This document shows, one piece after another, positions 16,007 through 25,537 of a stretch of DNA of 52,299 bases. This DNA is from Methanohalophilus sp. (GTDB lineage: Archaea; Halobacteriota; Methanosarcinia; Methanosarcinales; Methanosarcinaceae), in the NCBI RefSeq assembly GCF_030156785.1, contig NZ_JASGLW010000012.1:1-52299 (forward strand). Reading direction: 5' to 3'. A program made the position numbers and the translations under genes. The notes beneath the pieces are model-generated. The model made no database searches and was not told the DNA's origin. It saw nothing but the letters and a program-made list of their open reading frames with translations. Numbering within the stretch: position 1 is the first letter of the stretch; every line of letters begins with the position of its first letter.

Positions 16007-17671
16007 AGTACGCATGATATACACTACCAAAGCCATCCCAAGAAAACCGGCTGTTAGAAACCCAACCGCACCAATCAACGGCACACCCCAGAGAAATGGT
16101 TCCATCCCAGTCTGAATCACCAAAGAAGAACCAACAATTATTGCAGATATTATGAGACTAAAAGCCAGACGGTTACTGGCAGCATTGATTTCCGCAACAA
16201 TCCTGTCCAATCCCTGATGCTCAAAACGAAGGTTAAGATAACCCCTTTCAGCTATCGATAGCACATGGGACAACTGCAAAGGTGCTTTTTTAAGAAATCT
16301 CTTTGCATACCAGAGATCATTATAAATTCCTTGTGCCATATTGCGGGGCTTCATCCTCTCAAACATTACCTTCCGAGCATATGGTTCCGCAATTGTTGCG
16401 ATATTCAAATCCGGTGAAAGCTGCATTGCAAAGCCGCTTATCGTCATCGTGCCCTTGAAAAGAAGAGCAATATTTGGTGGAATATGGACATGGTATTTTC
16501 TCAGAGTCTTGACCATTTCCCCGAGCATCTCAGCGGTGTCAATCTGTTTGAGGGAACGACCATAATATTTGTTCAACAGGTACTCGTAATCATTCTTCAG
16601 GGATTCAATTCGTACCTCTTCATCAATCATACCAAGATCCTTGAGAACCTCGATATAACGTTGCAAATCACCTCTGGTTATAGCAATCAGGGCATCAAGG
16701 AGATAACCCCGCATTTCAGTAGAAATATGCCCGGACATCCCCATGTCAAGTAATGCAATTCTTCCATCTTGAAGAACAAAAACATTCCCTGAGTGCATGT
16801 CGGCATGGAAAAAACCATCCTCAAAAACTTGTTTCATGAATGCTTCCACACCATACACTGCAACCTTTTTTACATCAACTCCCATCTCTTTAACTTTTTC
16901 AAAATCATCGCACTTGACACCATCAATGAATTCTAGTGTAAGTACTTTTTCACTGCTGTAATCCCAGTAAACACGGGGAATGACAATATGCTTGTTTCCC
17001 CGCATATTTTCCATGAAACGTTCTATATTACGTGCTTCCTGTGTGTAATCTAGTTCTGCATGGATAGAGCGGGAGATTTCATCAACTACACCCACAGGAT
17101 CATAAAGCTTGATTTCCTCAATATGCTCCGCGGCAAAACCGGCAAGACTATACATAATATCCAGATCTGCATCAACTATTTTCCTGATTGCCGGTCTTTG
17201 TATTTTTACCGCCACTTTTTCGCCAGTATACAGTTTTGCACTGTGGACCTGACCGATAGATGCTGCTGCAATCGGTTCCCTGTCAAATTCTGCAAATAAT
17301 TCAGATATGGGCACCCCAAATTCACTTCGGATCCTTGCCTCAACATCTTCAAAAGGAAATGGAGATACACGATTCTGGAGCTTGCTAAGCTCCTTTGCAT
17401 ATTCTTCAGGAACCAGATCCTGACGCATGCTCAAAAGCTGTCCAAATTTTACATATGTGGGACCCAGTTCCTCAAGGGCTTTCCTTGCCCTCTCAGGACT
17501 GCTGCCCACAAAATTCTCAGCCTTCCCAGCCTTTCCAAAACGTGATTTAAAGCGACTCCATGATTGAAGCCCCATCTGATCTACAAAATAGCCAAATCCG
17601 TATTTTACGAGTACATCTACGATCTTTCCATAGCGCTTTACCATGGAATATCGTCGTAATAATCCAACCAT
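15995..17671 (-). CDS. ABC1/UbiB-family atypical kinase
   Basis: A 558-residue ABC1 (UbiB/ADCK) family protein. The family KxGQ motif appears as VKFGQLLSMRQD near residues 74-85, and the Ala-rich loop as AAASIGQVHSAKLYTGEKVAVKIQRP, with the ATP-binding Lys in the last part. DGFFHADMHSGNVFV holds the catalytic HxDxHxxN, and ALLDMGM the DFG-like metal site. Two hydrophobic helices at about 500-555 anchor it in the membrane. UbiB proteins support quinone synthesis in bacteria and mitochondria. Methanosarcinales use methanophenazine instead, so a role in methanophenazine or prenyl-lipid handling is my inference. It lies 28 nt after the phasin-like gene, so the two are likely one operon. Confidence 0.85.
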   Translation of the reverse strand: MVGLLRRYSMVKRYGKIVDVLVKYGFGYFVDQMGLQSWSRFKSRFGKAGKAENFVGSSPERARKALEELGPTYVKFGQLLSMRQDLVPEEYAKELSKLQNRVSPFPFEDVEARIRSEFGVPISELFAEFDREPIAAASIGQVHSAKLYTGEKVAVKIQRPAIRKIVDADLDIMYSLAGFAAEHIEEIKLYDPVGVVDEISRSIHAELDYTQEARNIERFMENMRGNKHIVIPRVYWDYSSEKVLTLEFIDGVKCDDFEKVKEMGVDVKKVAVYGVEAFMKQVFEDGFFHADMHSGNVFVLQDGRIALLDMGMSGHISTEMRGYLLDALIAITRGDLQRYIEVLKDLGMIDEEVRIESLKNDYEYLLNKYYGRSLKQIDTAEMLGEMVKTLRKYHVHIPPNIALLFKGTMTISGFAMQLSPDLNIATIAEPYARKVMFERMKPRNMAQGIYNDLWYAKRFLKKAPLQLSHVLSIAERGYLNLRFEHQGLDRIVAEINAASNRLAFSLIISAIIVGSSLVIQTGMEPFLWGVPLIGAVGFLTAGFLGMALVVYIMRTGNI

Positions 17672-17699
17672 AATCCTATAGGAAAATCACATTTTGGAT

Positions 17700-18023
17700 T
17701 TATTCGTCTTTCTTCAATGCCTCCGCAAGCATCTCTTCAAGCTTTGTGATCTTATCTTCCAGTGCTTTGATTTCTTCCTTTGTAGCAAGTTCGGTTTTCC
17801 CAAAAGTCTCCTTTACCTTGGAAGATATCTTTTCTTCGAGCTCCTCCTGCTGCTTATTCTTCCTTTCAATAAGCTCGGTTACGTATTTCTTCCCCTCTTC
17901 CCGGTTTATTGCCCCACTTTCAATTAACTCCCGGACATATTCATCAATCTTCTCTTCAGTCAATGCATAAACACCAATACCAAAAAGACCTAACTTCTTC
18001 ATGTAATCCACAGGATCTACCAT
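17700..18023 (-). CDS. Phasin-like coiled-coil protein
   Basis: A 107-residue helical protein. The N-terminal segment DYMKKLGLFGIGVYALTEEKIDEYVRELIE is followed by a charged coiled coil with heptad-like Leu/Ile spacing (KEEIKALEDKITKLEEMLAE). The pattern matches the polyhydroxyalkanoate-granule-associated/phasin-like family. There is no sign of polyhydroxyalkanoate synthesis here, and such proteins are often encoded beside ABC1 kinases, as seen directly downstream. A GGAGG site precedes the ATG by about seven bases. Confidence 0.65.
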   Translation of the reverse strand: MVDPVDYMKKLGLFGIGVYALTEEKIDEYVRELIESGAINREEGKKYVTELIERKNKQQEELEEKISSKVKETFGKTELATKEEIKALEDKITKLEEMLAEALKKDE

Positions 18024-18085
18024 AATTTAACCTCCACATACAAGTATGACTTTCAAACTATATAAACAAACATGAACAGAGGGAT

Positions 18086-19807
18086 TTATTCAGAAAGGAT
18101 ATCTTCCAAACACCTGTTGAGATATGTGGCATTGGAAGATTTAATGAACGTGTCACAAACCTTTCTTGCATCCCCATCCGCTTCAATACGATTATTGCGT
18201 ATAAGGATAACCCTGTGAGCCACTTCCCTTACAAAATCCATGTGATGGCTTACAAGCACAATGGTTGTGCCGAGTTTTCGGTTGATGTTTTTCAGAGAAT
18301 TGGTAACATCCCTCAGAGTAACCGGATCAAGATCTCCGAAAGGTTCATCCATCATCAGGATTTCCGGAGATGTTGCAAGTGATACTGCAATATAAGCACG
18401 AACATGTTCTCCGCCACTTATTTCATCCGGTCTTTTGTCAAGAATTTCAATCGGCAAATCCAGTGCCTCAAAAACAGGTTCTGCATATTCTCGCAGATTC
18501 ATATTCACCGGATAAGGGAACAATTTCCCGTAAATGTCTACCCCAAGGCCCATTTTAAAAAGCGAATCCTGCTTCTCATCTTCAGACATGTCTGGAAGCC
18601 TGTATATCGTATCCAACATTTCGTCAGTGATTCCAAGATCAATTGCCCTCTGCCGGGCTTCCTCGATGGCACCCCTGCGTTTAAGTGCCAGTCTGAACCC
18701 AATTTGCTGCCCAATCGTGGAATGCGGAGACAAGGTAAATTCCTGATGCATAATGCTGATTTTACGAAGGACATCCATTCGTTTCTGGCTATAGACCGTC
18801 AAATCTACCCAATCGCCATCATGTGCATAGAGTACCTGTCCTTCTTTGGGAGGGATTAAGGCTTCAAGAATCCGCAAGATAGTGCTCTTGCCAGCTCCGG
18901 AGGGACCTATCAGAGAAACAATCTCCCCTTTATTAATAGAGAATGATATATCTTCCAGATTGAGCACTTCCCCAACCCTTAGAAGATAGTAGCGTTTGGA
19001 TATGTCCTTAGCAGTAATACAGGGTTTGGTTTTATCCAGCGGTGCCAGATCAACTTTAGGGGGCAAACGTTTGAGAAAATGCCTTACAACCAGATCCGGA
19101 TCCCCTTCTTCTGCAACCTTACCCTCATCGATATAAACAAGCCTATCGGCAAGATACAGGTGAACTTCCGGTAAATGTGAAACTACAATAATCGGAATCG
19201 AAAGATGGTTTTTTAGTTGCTTGATAACATCCATAATTTCCTGCTTTGTATCAGGTCCTGTCATGGTCACAGGCTCATCCAAGAGCAGAAGTTTTGGCCG
19301 AGCTGCGAGTTGTCTCGCAAGAATCAAACGTTGTTTTTCCCCACCGCTTAGAGCTCTGGAAAAATGAAGGGCTTTTTCCTCAAGACCTACAAGTCTCAAA
19401 AATACAAGCGCTTCCTCATACAATTCATCGTAATATGGGGAGTCGGGCTCCGGTAGTCCCTCATAGCCCTTCTTCTGGTAATATAGTTTTCTCAGGATAC
19501 TTTCAATTGCCGGACCTGACCAGAGACTGAAGTTGCGCTGGATATGTATTGCAGAATTATGTTGCAGGAATTTTGCCCCTTCTATACCGGAATCAGGGGT
19601 TATTTCCCGTCCGTCAAGTTCTATTGAACCACCATCAAAAGACTCAACACCACGTAAAATACGAAGAAGGGTGGATTTTCCACAGCCGCTTTTGCCTGTG
19701 ATACCCAGGATCTCGCCCTTATTAACAGTTAAATTGATTCCATTTAGAACCTTTTTTACCCCAGATGAGATTTTGTAGGATTTAGAAATATCCTGGATTT
19801 TTAACAT
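18086..19807 (-). CDS. atwA: Methyl-coenzyme M reductase activation component A2
   Basis: AtwA is an ATP-binding protein that helps activate methyl-coenzyme M reductase by driving reduction of its F430 nickel. The 573 residues hold two ABC ATPase domains. The first has Walker A GKSGCGKST near residue 38, signature LSGGEKQRL and Walker B LLLLDEP. The second has GPSGAGKST near residue 300, ISGGEHVRA and LMMDEPFGDLDP. There are no membrane segments, as expected for this soluble A2 protein. I start at ATG 19807, eight bases after GGGGTG, rather than at the GTG that overlaps that site. A tandem-ABC transporter ATPase is the alternative, but length and methanogen context favour AtwA. Confidence 0.85.
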   Translation of the reverse strand: MLKIQDISKSYKISSGVKKVLNGINLTVNKGEILGITGKSGCGKSTLLRILRGVESFDGGSIELDGREITPDSGIEGAKFLQHNSAIHIQRNFSLWSGPAIESILRKLYYQKKGYEGLPEPDSPYYDELYEEALVFLRLVGLEEKALHFSRALSGGEKQRLILARQLAARPKLLLLDEPVTMTGPDTKQEIMDVIKQLKNHLSIPIIVVSHLPEVHLYLADRLVYIDEGKVAEEGDPDLVVRHFLKRLPPKVDLAPLDKTKPCITAKDISKRYYLLRVGEVLNLEDISFSINKGEIVSLIGPSGAGKSTILRILEALIPPKEGQVLYAHDGDWVDLTVYSQKRMDVLRKISIMHQEFTLSPHSTIGQQIGFRLALKRRGAIEEARQRAIDLGITDEMLDTIYRLPDMSEDEKQDSLFKMGLGVDIYGKLFPYPVNMNLREYAEPVFEALDLPIEILDKRPDEISGGEHVRAYIAVSLATSPEILMMDEPFGDLDPVTLRDVTNSLKNINRKLGTTIVLVSHHMDFVREVAHRVILIRNNRIEADGDARKVCDTFIKSSNATYLNRCLEDILSE

Positions 19808-19839
19808 ATTACGCACCCCTTTCGATGTTAAGGATACGC

Positions 19840-20595
19840 TTACTTTTTGATGCTCAAGACAAATTCTTCAATTTTGCCCCTTACATCAGAAGCGTCTTCC
19901 ACTGCTGTGCCTGTAACAATAATATCAGCACCTGCAGCAGCACAAATTGAAGCAGCTTCGCCATCACGAATGCCACCACCAACAATCAGTACAGTGTCAC
20001 CAATTGCCTTCTTGACAGCTCCAATCATCTCCGGAGGAATTGGTGAGTCTGCACCAGAGCCAGCTTCAAGATACACAAAATGCATACCCATGTATTTCCC
20101 GGCTAAAGCGTAGGCAACTGCAAGTTCGGGTTTTTTGCGCGGAATTAAACGTGCATCTCCCACCCAACCCACAGTCCCTCCTGGCTCCACAATGAGGTAT
20201 GCCATGGAAATTGGTTCAATTCCATACTGGTAAACCAGTGGCGCCCCCATTGCCTGATTGGTAGTAATGTAATTAATGTCTCTCGAATTAAGAAGACTCA
20301 TAAAAAAGATACCATCTGCGTGGGCGCTGATTCCACCGGCATTTCCGGGAAAAAGAACAACCGGCACAGTAGTCTTTTCTTTGATAGCCAGAACCGTCAG
20401 GTCGAGCACATTGCCGGCAGCTCCTGTCGAACCACCAACCATAATTGCATCTGTTCCGCCAGCTACTGCTGCAGCGGCGATCTCGGCAGCCTTTTCAGGC
20501 CTCTGAGATGCAGGATCAATTAGTGTCATGTGGGCACATCCGTCCCGTTCTATGACACTATTGAGATATTGCTCAACCTTGGACAGACTGATCAG
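19840..20595 (-). CDS. Geranylgeranylglyceryl phosphate synthase, probable CTG start
   Basis: Makes the first ether bond of archaeal lipids from glycerol-1-phosphate and geranylgeranyl diphosphate. The TIM-barrel features are clear: LTLIDPAS-type start ([15 protein letters not shown]), [17 protein letters not shown] and [11 protein letters not shown]. Using only the first in-frame ATG (20529) gives 229 residues and loses the conserved first helix. Upstream, the same frame encodes [20 protein letters not shown], which belongs to the family, and has no ATG, GTG or TTG before a TAA. A CTG at 20595-20593 lies seven bases after GAGGTGA and overlaps the TGA stop of the L40e gene, in the position where ATGA couplings usually occur. 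I therefore propose translation from CTG, giving 251 residues. Confidence 0.8.
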   Translation of the reverse strand: MISLSKVEQYLNSVIERDGCAHMTLIDPASQRPEKAAEIAAAAVAGGTDAIMVGGSTGAAGNVLDLTVLAIKEKTTVPVVLFPGNAGGISAHADGIFFMSLLNSRDINYITTNQAMGAPLVYQYGIEPISMAYLIVEPGGTVGWVGDARLIPRKKPELAVAYALAGKYMGMHFVYLEAGSGADSPIPPEMIGAVKKAIGDTVLIVGGGIRDGEAASICAAAGADIIVTGTAVEDASDVRGKIEEFVLSIKK

Positions 20596-20741
20596 CCTCT
20601 CTTCACCTCTTTATTTTTCACACGGAGATGCTTGTATCCGCATTTCCTGCAGCGTGTTGCCCTCACAGCATTGCGAGCATTGCATTTCATACATATCTTC
20701 TTGTTGAGGATACGTTCCTCTGCTTCTGGGAATCTTGCCAT
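20592..20741 (-). CDS. rpl40e: 50S ribosomal protein L40e
   Basis: A 49-residue zinc-ribbon ribosomal protein, starting [20 protein letters not shown] and containing the four-cysteine pattern CMKC...CRKCG. It ends in a basic tail. AAGGTGG precedes the ATG. Its TGA overlaps the proposed CTG start of the GGGP synthase gene, so ribosomes finishing L40e would be placed to start the lipid enzyme. A TATA-like ATATATTATATT lies about 20 nt upstream of the ATG on the minus strand. Confidence 0.92.
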   Translation of the reverse strand: MARFPEAEERILNKKICMKCNARNAVRATRCRKCGYKHLRVKNKEVKRG

Positions 20742-20798
20742 TTTTTCCACCTTAGCAAATATAATATATGATTGATATCGGGCTGGCTACATGTCCTT

Positions 20799-20818
20799 CA
20801 AAACATATAATTGTTTTG
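20799..20818 (-). terminator. Stem-loop between gatB and rpl40e
   Basis: CAAAACA (20799-20805) and TGTTTTG (20812-20818) form a 7-bp stem with a 6-nt loop, 10 nt beyond the end of gatB. It plausibly ends the gatCAB transcript, although no strong U-tract follows. Confidence 0.4.
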
Positions 20819-20827
20819 GAAAGACAC

Positions 20828-22258
20828 TTACCTGTATTTTTCATCTATTTCATGTATCAATAGCTCTCTTACACTTCTTGCGTCTGCACGCCCGCGAGTC
20901 TTCTTCATGACCTGCCCCACAAGGAAATTCAGAGACTTTTCTTTCCCTGCAAGGAAGTCCTGCAAAGCTTCCGGATTTTCTTTAAGGCTTTCTGAGATTG
21001 CCTGTGAAACAATGTCTCCCTCTACCTTAATCAGACCTTTCTTCTCCACAATACTTTCCGGACTTCCTCCCTCATCGAGAATCGTCCTGATGACATCAAC
21101 ACCGCTCTTCTCGGTAATCTTTCCGGATGTCACAAGATCGATTATCTCTACCAGATCTTCAACCTTGAATGCGGATATACCAAGATCTCGGTAATTGAGT
21201 TCACCTTTAAGAATATCAGCAACCCATGCTGCCGCAATCACTGGATCTACTTCCTTTGCTACCGATTCATAGAAATCAGCTACACGGATGTCAGATGTGA
21301 GTGCCTTCGCATGTGTATCGGCAACATTGTAATCGGAAACAAAGCGCTTTCTTCTGGCATCAGGAAGCTCCGGCAGGGTTTCACGAATTCCCTCTACCCA
21401 ATCAGATACTCGAATTGGTACAAGATCCGGTTCCGGGAAATACCTGTAATCGTGCTCTTCTTCCTTGGTCCTCATGGAGATGGTGACACCTCTTGCCTCA
21501 TCGAAGTGCCGGGTTTCCATGACCACGGTTCCACCCCTACGAACAAGGTTTTTCTGCCTCATTATTTCATAAAGCAGTGCTCTTTCAGCCCCCTTATGGG
21601 AAGAAATATTTTTGATCTCGATACGGTCTCCGCCCCCAATGGAAATGTTAGCATCCACCCTCATGGCACCTTCAAGAGTGCCATTAAAAACGTCCAGATA
21701 TTCAAGGATGTTACGCAACTTGTCAAGGAAACGCCTTGCTTCCTTAGGGCTTCTCATATCAGGTTCGGTGACAATCTCAACAAGAGCCATGCCTGATCGA
21801 TTGTAATCAATAAGAGTTCCCTTTGATTTCTCAATGTGACCTATGTGCATAAGCTTCCCGGGGTCTTCTTCCATATGTGCACGGGTAATCCTCACCACGT
21901 GTTCTCCATCCTCACCGTCAATCACAATTTTTCCGTTTCCGACGATAGGAAAGTCATATTGCGTAGTCTGGAAACCTTTCGGAAGATCAGGATAATAGTA
22001 ATTCTTACGATGGAATTGTGTTTGTTCAATAATCTCACAGTTAAGGGCAAGGCCGATTCGGATTGCATATTCAACTGCCTTTTTGTTTAACACAGGCAAT
22101 GACCCGGGAAGTCCCATACATACCGGACAAACGTGGGTATTGGGCTCATCGTTGTGATAATCCGTTGAACAACCGCAGAACAGCTTGCTGTTGAGCTTGT
22201 TGAGCTGGACATGCACTTCAAGTCCTATCATAACACCGTCAGGATTCTCATAGACCAT
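20828..22258 (-). CDS. gatB: Glu/Asp-tRNA amidotransferase subunit B
   Basis: The kinase and tRNA-binding subunit of GatCAB. The 476-residue protein starts GVMIGLEVHVQLNKLNSKLFCGCS, with the zinc site completed by HVCPVCMGLPG. It shows HRKNYYYPDLPKGFQTTQYD, RSGMALVEIVTEPDMRSP and a C-terminal YqeY-like tail domain ending FLVGQVMKKTRGRADA. In archaea that also have GatDE, GatCAB mainly makes Asn-tRNA(Asn). Its ATG directly follows the gatA stop codon, so it is the last gene of a gatC-gatA-gatB operon. Confidence 0.93.
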   Translation of the reverse strand: MVYENPDGVMIGLEVHVQLNKLNSKLFCGCSTDYHNDEPNTHVCPVCMGLPGSLPVLNKKAVEYAIRIGLALNCEIIEQTQFHRKNYYYPDLPKGFQTTQYDFPIVGNGKIVIDGEDGEHVVRITRAHMEEDPGKLMHIGHIEKSKGTLIDYNRSGMALVEIVTEPDMRSPKEARRFLDKLRNILEYLDVFNGTLEGAMRVDANISIGGGDRIEIKNISSHKGAERALLYEIMRQKNLVRRGGTVVMETRHFDEARGVTISMRTKEEEHDYRYFPEPDLVPIRVSDWVEGIRETLPELPDARRKRFVSDYNVADTHAKALTSDIRVADFYESVAKEVDPVIAAAWVADILKGELNYRDLGISAFKVEDLVEIIDLVTSGKITEKSGVDVIRTILDEGGSPESIVEKKGLIKVEGDIVSQAISESLKENPEALQDFLAGKEKSLNFLVGQVMKKTRGRADARSVRELLIHEIDEKYR

Positions 22259-23680
22259 TCAGATCACCTCCCCTGCAGTGTTCATGTGATGATGTGTATT
22301 TTTCTCAAAGGTATATGCAGCCTTAAGAATACCTGCTTCATCAAAGTGTTTCCCTATTATCTGCAACCCGACAGGTAAACCGTCTGCAAGTCCGCATGGA
22401 ACGGATATTGAGGGTACTCCGGAGAGATTGACCGGAACGGTATTAACATCAGAAAGATAAAGAGAGAGCGGATCTTCCATTTTTTCGCCGAGTTTAAATG
22501 CGGGAGAAGGCATTGTGGGTGCCATCATCACGTCAACGTCAGAGAAAGCCCTGTCAAAGTCTTCTTTCACGAGAGTGCGTACCTTGAGAGCCTTCAGGTA
22601 ATACTTGTCATGGTAACCTGCAGAAAGGGCATAGGTTCCAAGAAGAATACGCCTCTGCACTTCCGCCCCGAAACATTCATGCCGGGTCTTTGAAGCCATC
22701 ATGTGCCAGTTTTCTCCTTCTGATCTGGGGCCATACCTTGTCCCATCAAAGCGGGCAAGATTGGAGGAAGCCTCACTCATGGCAATTATGTAGTAAGCTG
22801 CCAATGCGTATTTTGTATTGGGAAGGGATATTTCAGTATAAGTTGCTCCAAGTTCCTCGAATTTCCCGATAGCATCCCACACCTTTTCCTCAACTTTTTC
22901 ATCAATGCCTTCACCAAAATATTCCTTTGGAATACCGATTTTCATACCTGAAACATCGTCTTCCAGACTGCTCCTGTAATTGATATCCCGGTTTACACAG
23001 GTAGAATCTCTGTGATCATAAGTGCCAATGACATCCATCAAAGTTGCAATATCTTCAACACTGTTTGCAAGGGGACCGATCTGTTCAAGGGAGTTTGCAT
23101 AGGAAACAAGACCGTAACGGGACACTCCCCCATAAGTTGGTTTCAATCCTACAACGCCGCAGAAAGCCGCAGGACAGCGTACTGAACCACCTGTATCCGA
23201 TCCAAGTGAAACCGGAGCTTCCCCTGCTGCCACAACAGCAGCACTGCCACCGGATGAACCTCCAGGAACCCGCTCCGTATCCCATGGATTTAAGGTTGGA
23301 CCATAATAACTTGTTTCAGTGGATGTACCCATTGCAAATTCATCCATGTTGACTTTTCCAAGGATGATAGCTCCTTCGGCTTTTAGCCTCTCAATTACAT
23401 GTGCATCGTATGGTGGGACATAGCCCTGCAGAATTTTTGAACCACATGTTGTAGGCATTCCAATTGTGGAAATGTTATCCTTAATAGCAATGGGGACTCC
23501 GGCAAGTGCTCCACCGTTATTGCCTGAATCAATCGCTTTTGCCTGATCCAGCGCATTCTCTGCAACATAGATGAAGCCATTTATGCTGCTTCTCCGTATT
23601 TTTTCAAGATATGAACTGATGACATCTTCAGCGGATGAGTTTGCAATCTTTTCTTTAACCTGTTTAATAGTTTCCGGCAT
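22259..23680 (-). CDS. gatA: Glu/Asp-tRNA amidotransferase subunit A
   Basis: The amidase subunit that releases ammonia from glutamine or asparagine. Its 473 residues contain the Ser-cis-Ser-Lys catalytic set: [10 protein letters not shown] (Lys near residue 68), [14 protein letters not shown] and [14 protein letters not shown]. Length and domain order are normal for the family. It starts 9 nt after gatC. Confidence 0.93.
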   Translation of the reverse strand: MPETIKQVKEKIANSSAEDVISSYLEKIRRSSINGFIYVAENALDQAKAIDSGNNGGALAGVPIAIKDNISTIGMPTTCGSKILQGYVPPYDAHVIERLKAEGAIILGKVNMDEFAMGTSTETSYYGPTLNPWDTERVPGGSSGGSAAVVAAGEAPVSLGSDTGGSVRCPAAFCGVVGLKPTYGGVSRYGLVSYANSLEQIGPLANSVEDIATLMDVIGTYDHRDSTCVNRDINYRSSLEDDVSGMKIGIPKEYFGEGIDEKVEEKVWDAIGKFEELGATYTEISLPNTKYALAAYYIIAMSEASSNLARFDGTRYGPRSEGENWHMMASKTRHECFGAEVQRRILLGTYALSAGYHDKYYLKALKVRTLVKEDFDRAFSDVDVMMAPTMPSPAFKLGEKMEDPLSLYLSDVNTVPVNLSGVPSISVPCGLADGLPVGLQIIGKHFDEAGILKAAYTFEKNTHHHMNTAGEVI

Positions 23681-23689
23681 ATTGCAACC

Positions 23690-23971
23690 TCACATAATTC
23701 TGGGGCCTTTGATGTAGCCTTCCTTCTTTTCAGCTGCATTACGAAGCACTTCTTCCTGCGGAAGAGAAGGTGAAACCTCATCTTCCCTGAACACGTTCAT
23801 CAAATCTGCAACATGGTATGTGGGATCCACGCCGGACGTATCCACTTCATCCAGCTGATTAAAATAATCAAGCACACTACTCAGTTCGGTGGCATATTTC
23901 ACGGCTTCTTCTTCAGTGAGACTTATACGGGAGAGCCATCCGATATGCTCCACTTCCTCCTTTGTGATCAT
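23690..23971 (-). CDS. gatC: Glu/Asp-tRNA amidotransferase subunit C
   Basis: The 93-residue helper subunit that wraps GatA and GatB together. It reads MITKEEVEHIGWLSRISLTEEE, DYFNQLDEVDTSGVDPTYH, and a short C-terminal tail. ATG 23971 is chosen over the start 14 codons upstream because GAGGAACT precedes it and the family starts here. Confidence 0.9.
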   Translation of the reverse strand: MITKEEVEHIGWLSRISLTEEEAVKYATELSSVLDYFNQLDEVDTSGVDPTYHVADLMNVFREDEVSPSLPQEEVLRNAAEKKEGYIKGPRIM

Positions 23972-24373
23972 CGTGAGTTCCTCTGTAATATTAATAATTG
24001 TGATCTCTTGCAACTTAGATAAGTATGTTAATCTTTTCGCCCTGCCATTCGGTAACTCATAAAACTCATATATTTATAAGAGTATTTCGTTTCATTGTGC
24101 TTCGGTTCATGGTATTTTAATAACAGAGAACTCGGAGGGTAAATTGAAAAGATAAAACCAAATACGGCTATTTTCATGGTTCAAATTTTGAACAAATCAC
24201 AAATATAATATGCTTACTTTGAGATACAATTGCCAAAAATAAAAGTAATAAAAACGAACCAAACCTGAAACACTTTTACCCAATCTTTTCTTCTGCACAG
24301 TCAACCTTCAGGGAGATTTTAATTTTCAGCTTCACTGATCCAGCTTATGGGTTCTTATAATGTCGGCCTGATT
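23972..24373. other. Intergenic region between gatC and the FrhB-like gene
   Basis: It holds the gatCAB promoter (CTTATAAATATA at 24069-24080 on the minus strand), which implies a leader of about 75 nt. The remainder up to the end of the FrhB-like gene is AT-rich with no supported ORF. Confidence 0.5.
24069..24080 (-). promoter_or_regulatory. TATA box for gatCAB
   Basis: On the minus strand this reads CTTATAAATATA, a strong archaeal box A. The expected start of transcription is near 24045, about 75 nt before the gatC ATG. Confidence 0.55.
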
Positions 24374-25537
24374 TTACTTTTTCTTATCCCTGCGATTAAT
24401 ACCATACATCTGTACTTTTTTGAGTTTTGCCAGATTCAACACTTTCCCCATCTCCATATCTTTCAGAGGACGTGCCTCAATAAAACAACTGTCAATAGCC
24501 TCTTTTAGTATCTCATATCCTATAACTGAACGTGCGAGAACTGTCGTATACCCCTCAGGACTTCCAACACCCCCAAAACTTATATCTGAGTTCTCAGCAG
24601 CCATATCCGTGCAATATTTGCAGGAACTACTCCTATATTCATCAAATTCCGAGAGAGGATATTTCAGTACCTTCCCTTTTGTTTCAAATTCAAAAAAGCC
24701 CTTGCGGATTTTCATGGCATCAATATCCTTAAGGGAAAAACCATGGTTGCTGGCAAATTCCTTTATTCCATCATAGGAAAAAGTATCCATGCAGAAAAGG
24801 CCAAGACGCAGCACGTTTGCTCTCATGAACTGATGCAGGAATCCTGATGAACTCTTTTGCATCTTGTAAACCGCATCAATATTGCAACTGGGACCTACAA
24901 ATGCAATGCTATGCATACCTTTTTGTATAGAATCCATAAGCCTGCCGATTGTCATACTGTGAGAATAAATACTTCCGGATGATTTTAGCAAATCATCATA
25001 GGATTTGGCCACAATCGCAACGGGTTTCCAGGGTTCAGCCTCTGATTTTGTTGTTACGACCGCACAGTCGATGAGACCCTCCTCCAGAGCATAAGCAAGT
25101 AATGAGGTGACTACACCACCATCCTGCCCCCTGATATCTTTGAGCTTACTGCGGGCAGCATAGGCAAAGCGTATTTTTCCTATAAGATCTTCTTCGGTGG
25201 TGATTGTGCGCGGGCACTGATTATAGCAAACCCCACAACCGTTACACGGACCAACAATACGCGGCTTATCATTTCTCATCTCAATAAATTCACAGCAGGC
25301 AGCACACGCACCACACATGGTACAGATTCCTGGTTTAATGATATCCCTATTCAATTTTCCAAATGATAGCCGCGTTTCCCTATCAATGCTATGTTTAAGT
25401 CTGTCAACACTTTTTTTCATATCCCTGAATGAGCGCATGCATTCGGGTGAACAAAAATAATATTCCTGTTCCCCGTACTCAAACTTGTAAGGCGTGCACT
25501 CCGGAACTTCCTGATCACACACCGGATCCCGTTTCAT
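24374..25537 (-). CDS. YHS domain fused to an FrhB-family F420 oxidoreductase
   Basis: A 387-residue protein. Residues 1-45 form a YHS/TRASH-type metal domain (KRDPVCDQEVPE, then YYFCSPECMRSF). Two ferredoxin motifs follow at about residues 72-110: CTMCGACAACCEF and CNGCGVCYNQCPR. The rest is an FrhB-type F420/FAD-binding domain (GQDGGVVTSLLAYALEEGLID, FVGPSCNIDAVYKMQ, CKYCTDMAAENSDISFGGVGSPEGYTTVLARS). FrhB proteins exchange electrons between F420 and a flavin or Fe-S partner. The YHS head is unusual and suggests metal sensing or delivery. ATG 25537 is preferred to the TTG nine codons upstream. It is divergent from the radical SAM gene at 25908, with a shared repeat in between. Confidence 0.8.
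   Translation of the reverse strand: MKRDPVCDQEVPECTPYKFEYGEQEYYFCSPECMRSFRDMKKSVDRLKHSIDRETRLSFGKLNRDIIKPGICTMCGACAACCEFIEMRNDKPRIVGPCNGCGVCYNQCPRTITTEEDLIGKIRFAYAARSKLKDIRGQDGGVVTSLLAYALEEGLIDCAVVTTKSEAEPWKPVAIVAKSYDDLLKSSGSIYSHSMTIGRLMDSIQKGMHSIAFVGPSCNIDAVYKMQKSSSGFLHQFMRANVLRLGLFCMDTFSYDGIKEFASNHGFSLKDIDAMKIRKGFFEFETKGKVLKYPLSEFDEYRSSSCKYCTDMAAENSDISFGGVGSPEGYTTVLARSVIGYEILKEAIDSCFIEARPLKDMEMGKVLNLAKLKKVQMYGINRRDKKK

Noticed and set aside
18086-19807. ABC transporter ATPase
   Set aside because: There is no permease or binding-protein gene nearby; the tandem-domain length and methanogen setting match AtwA.
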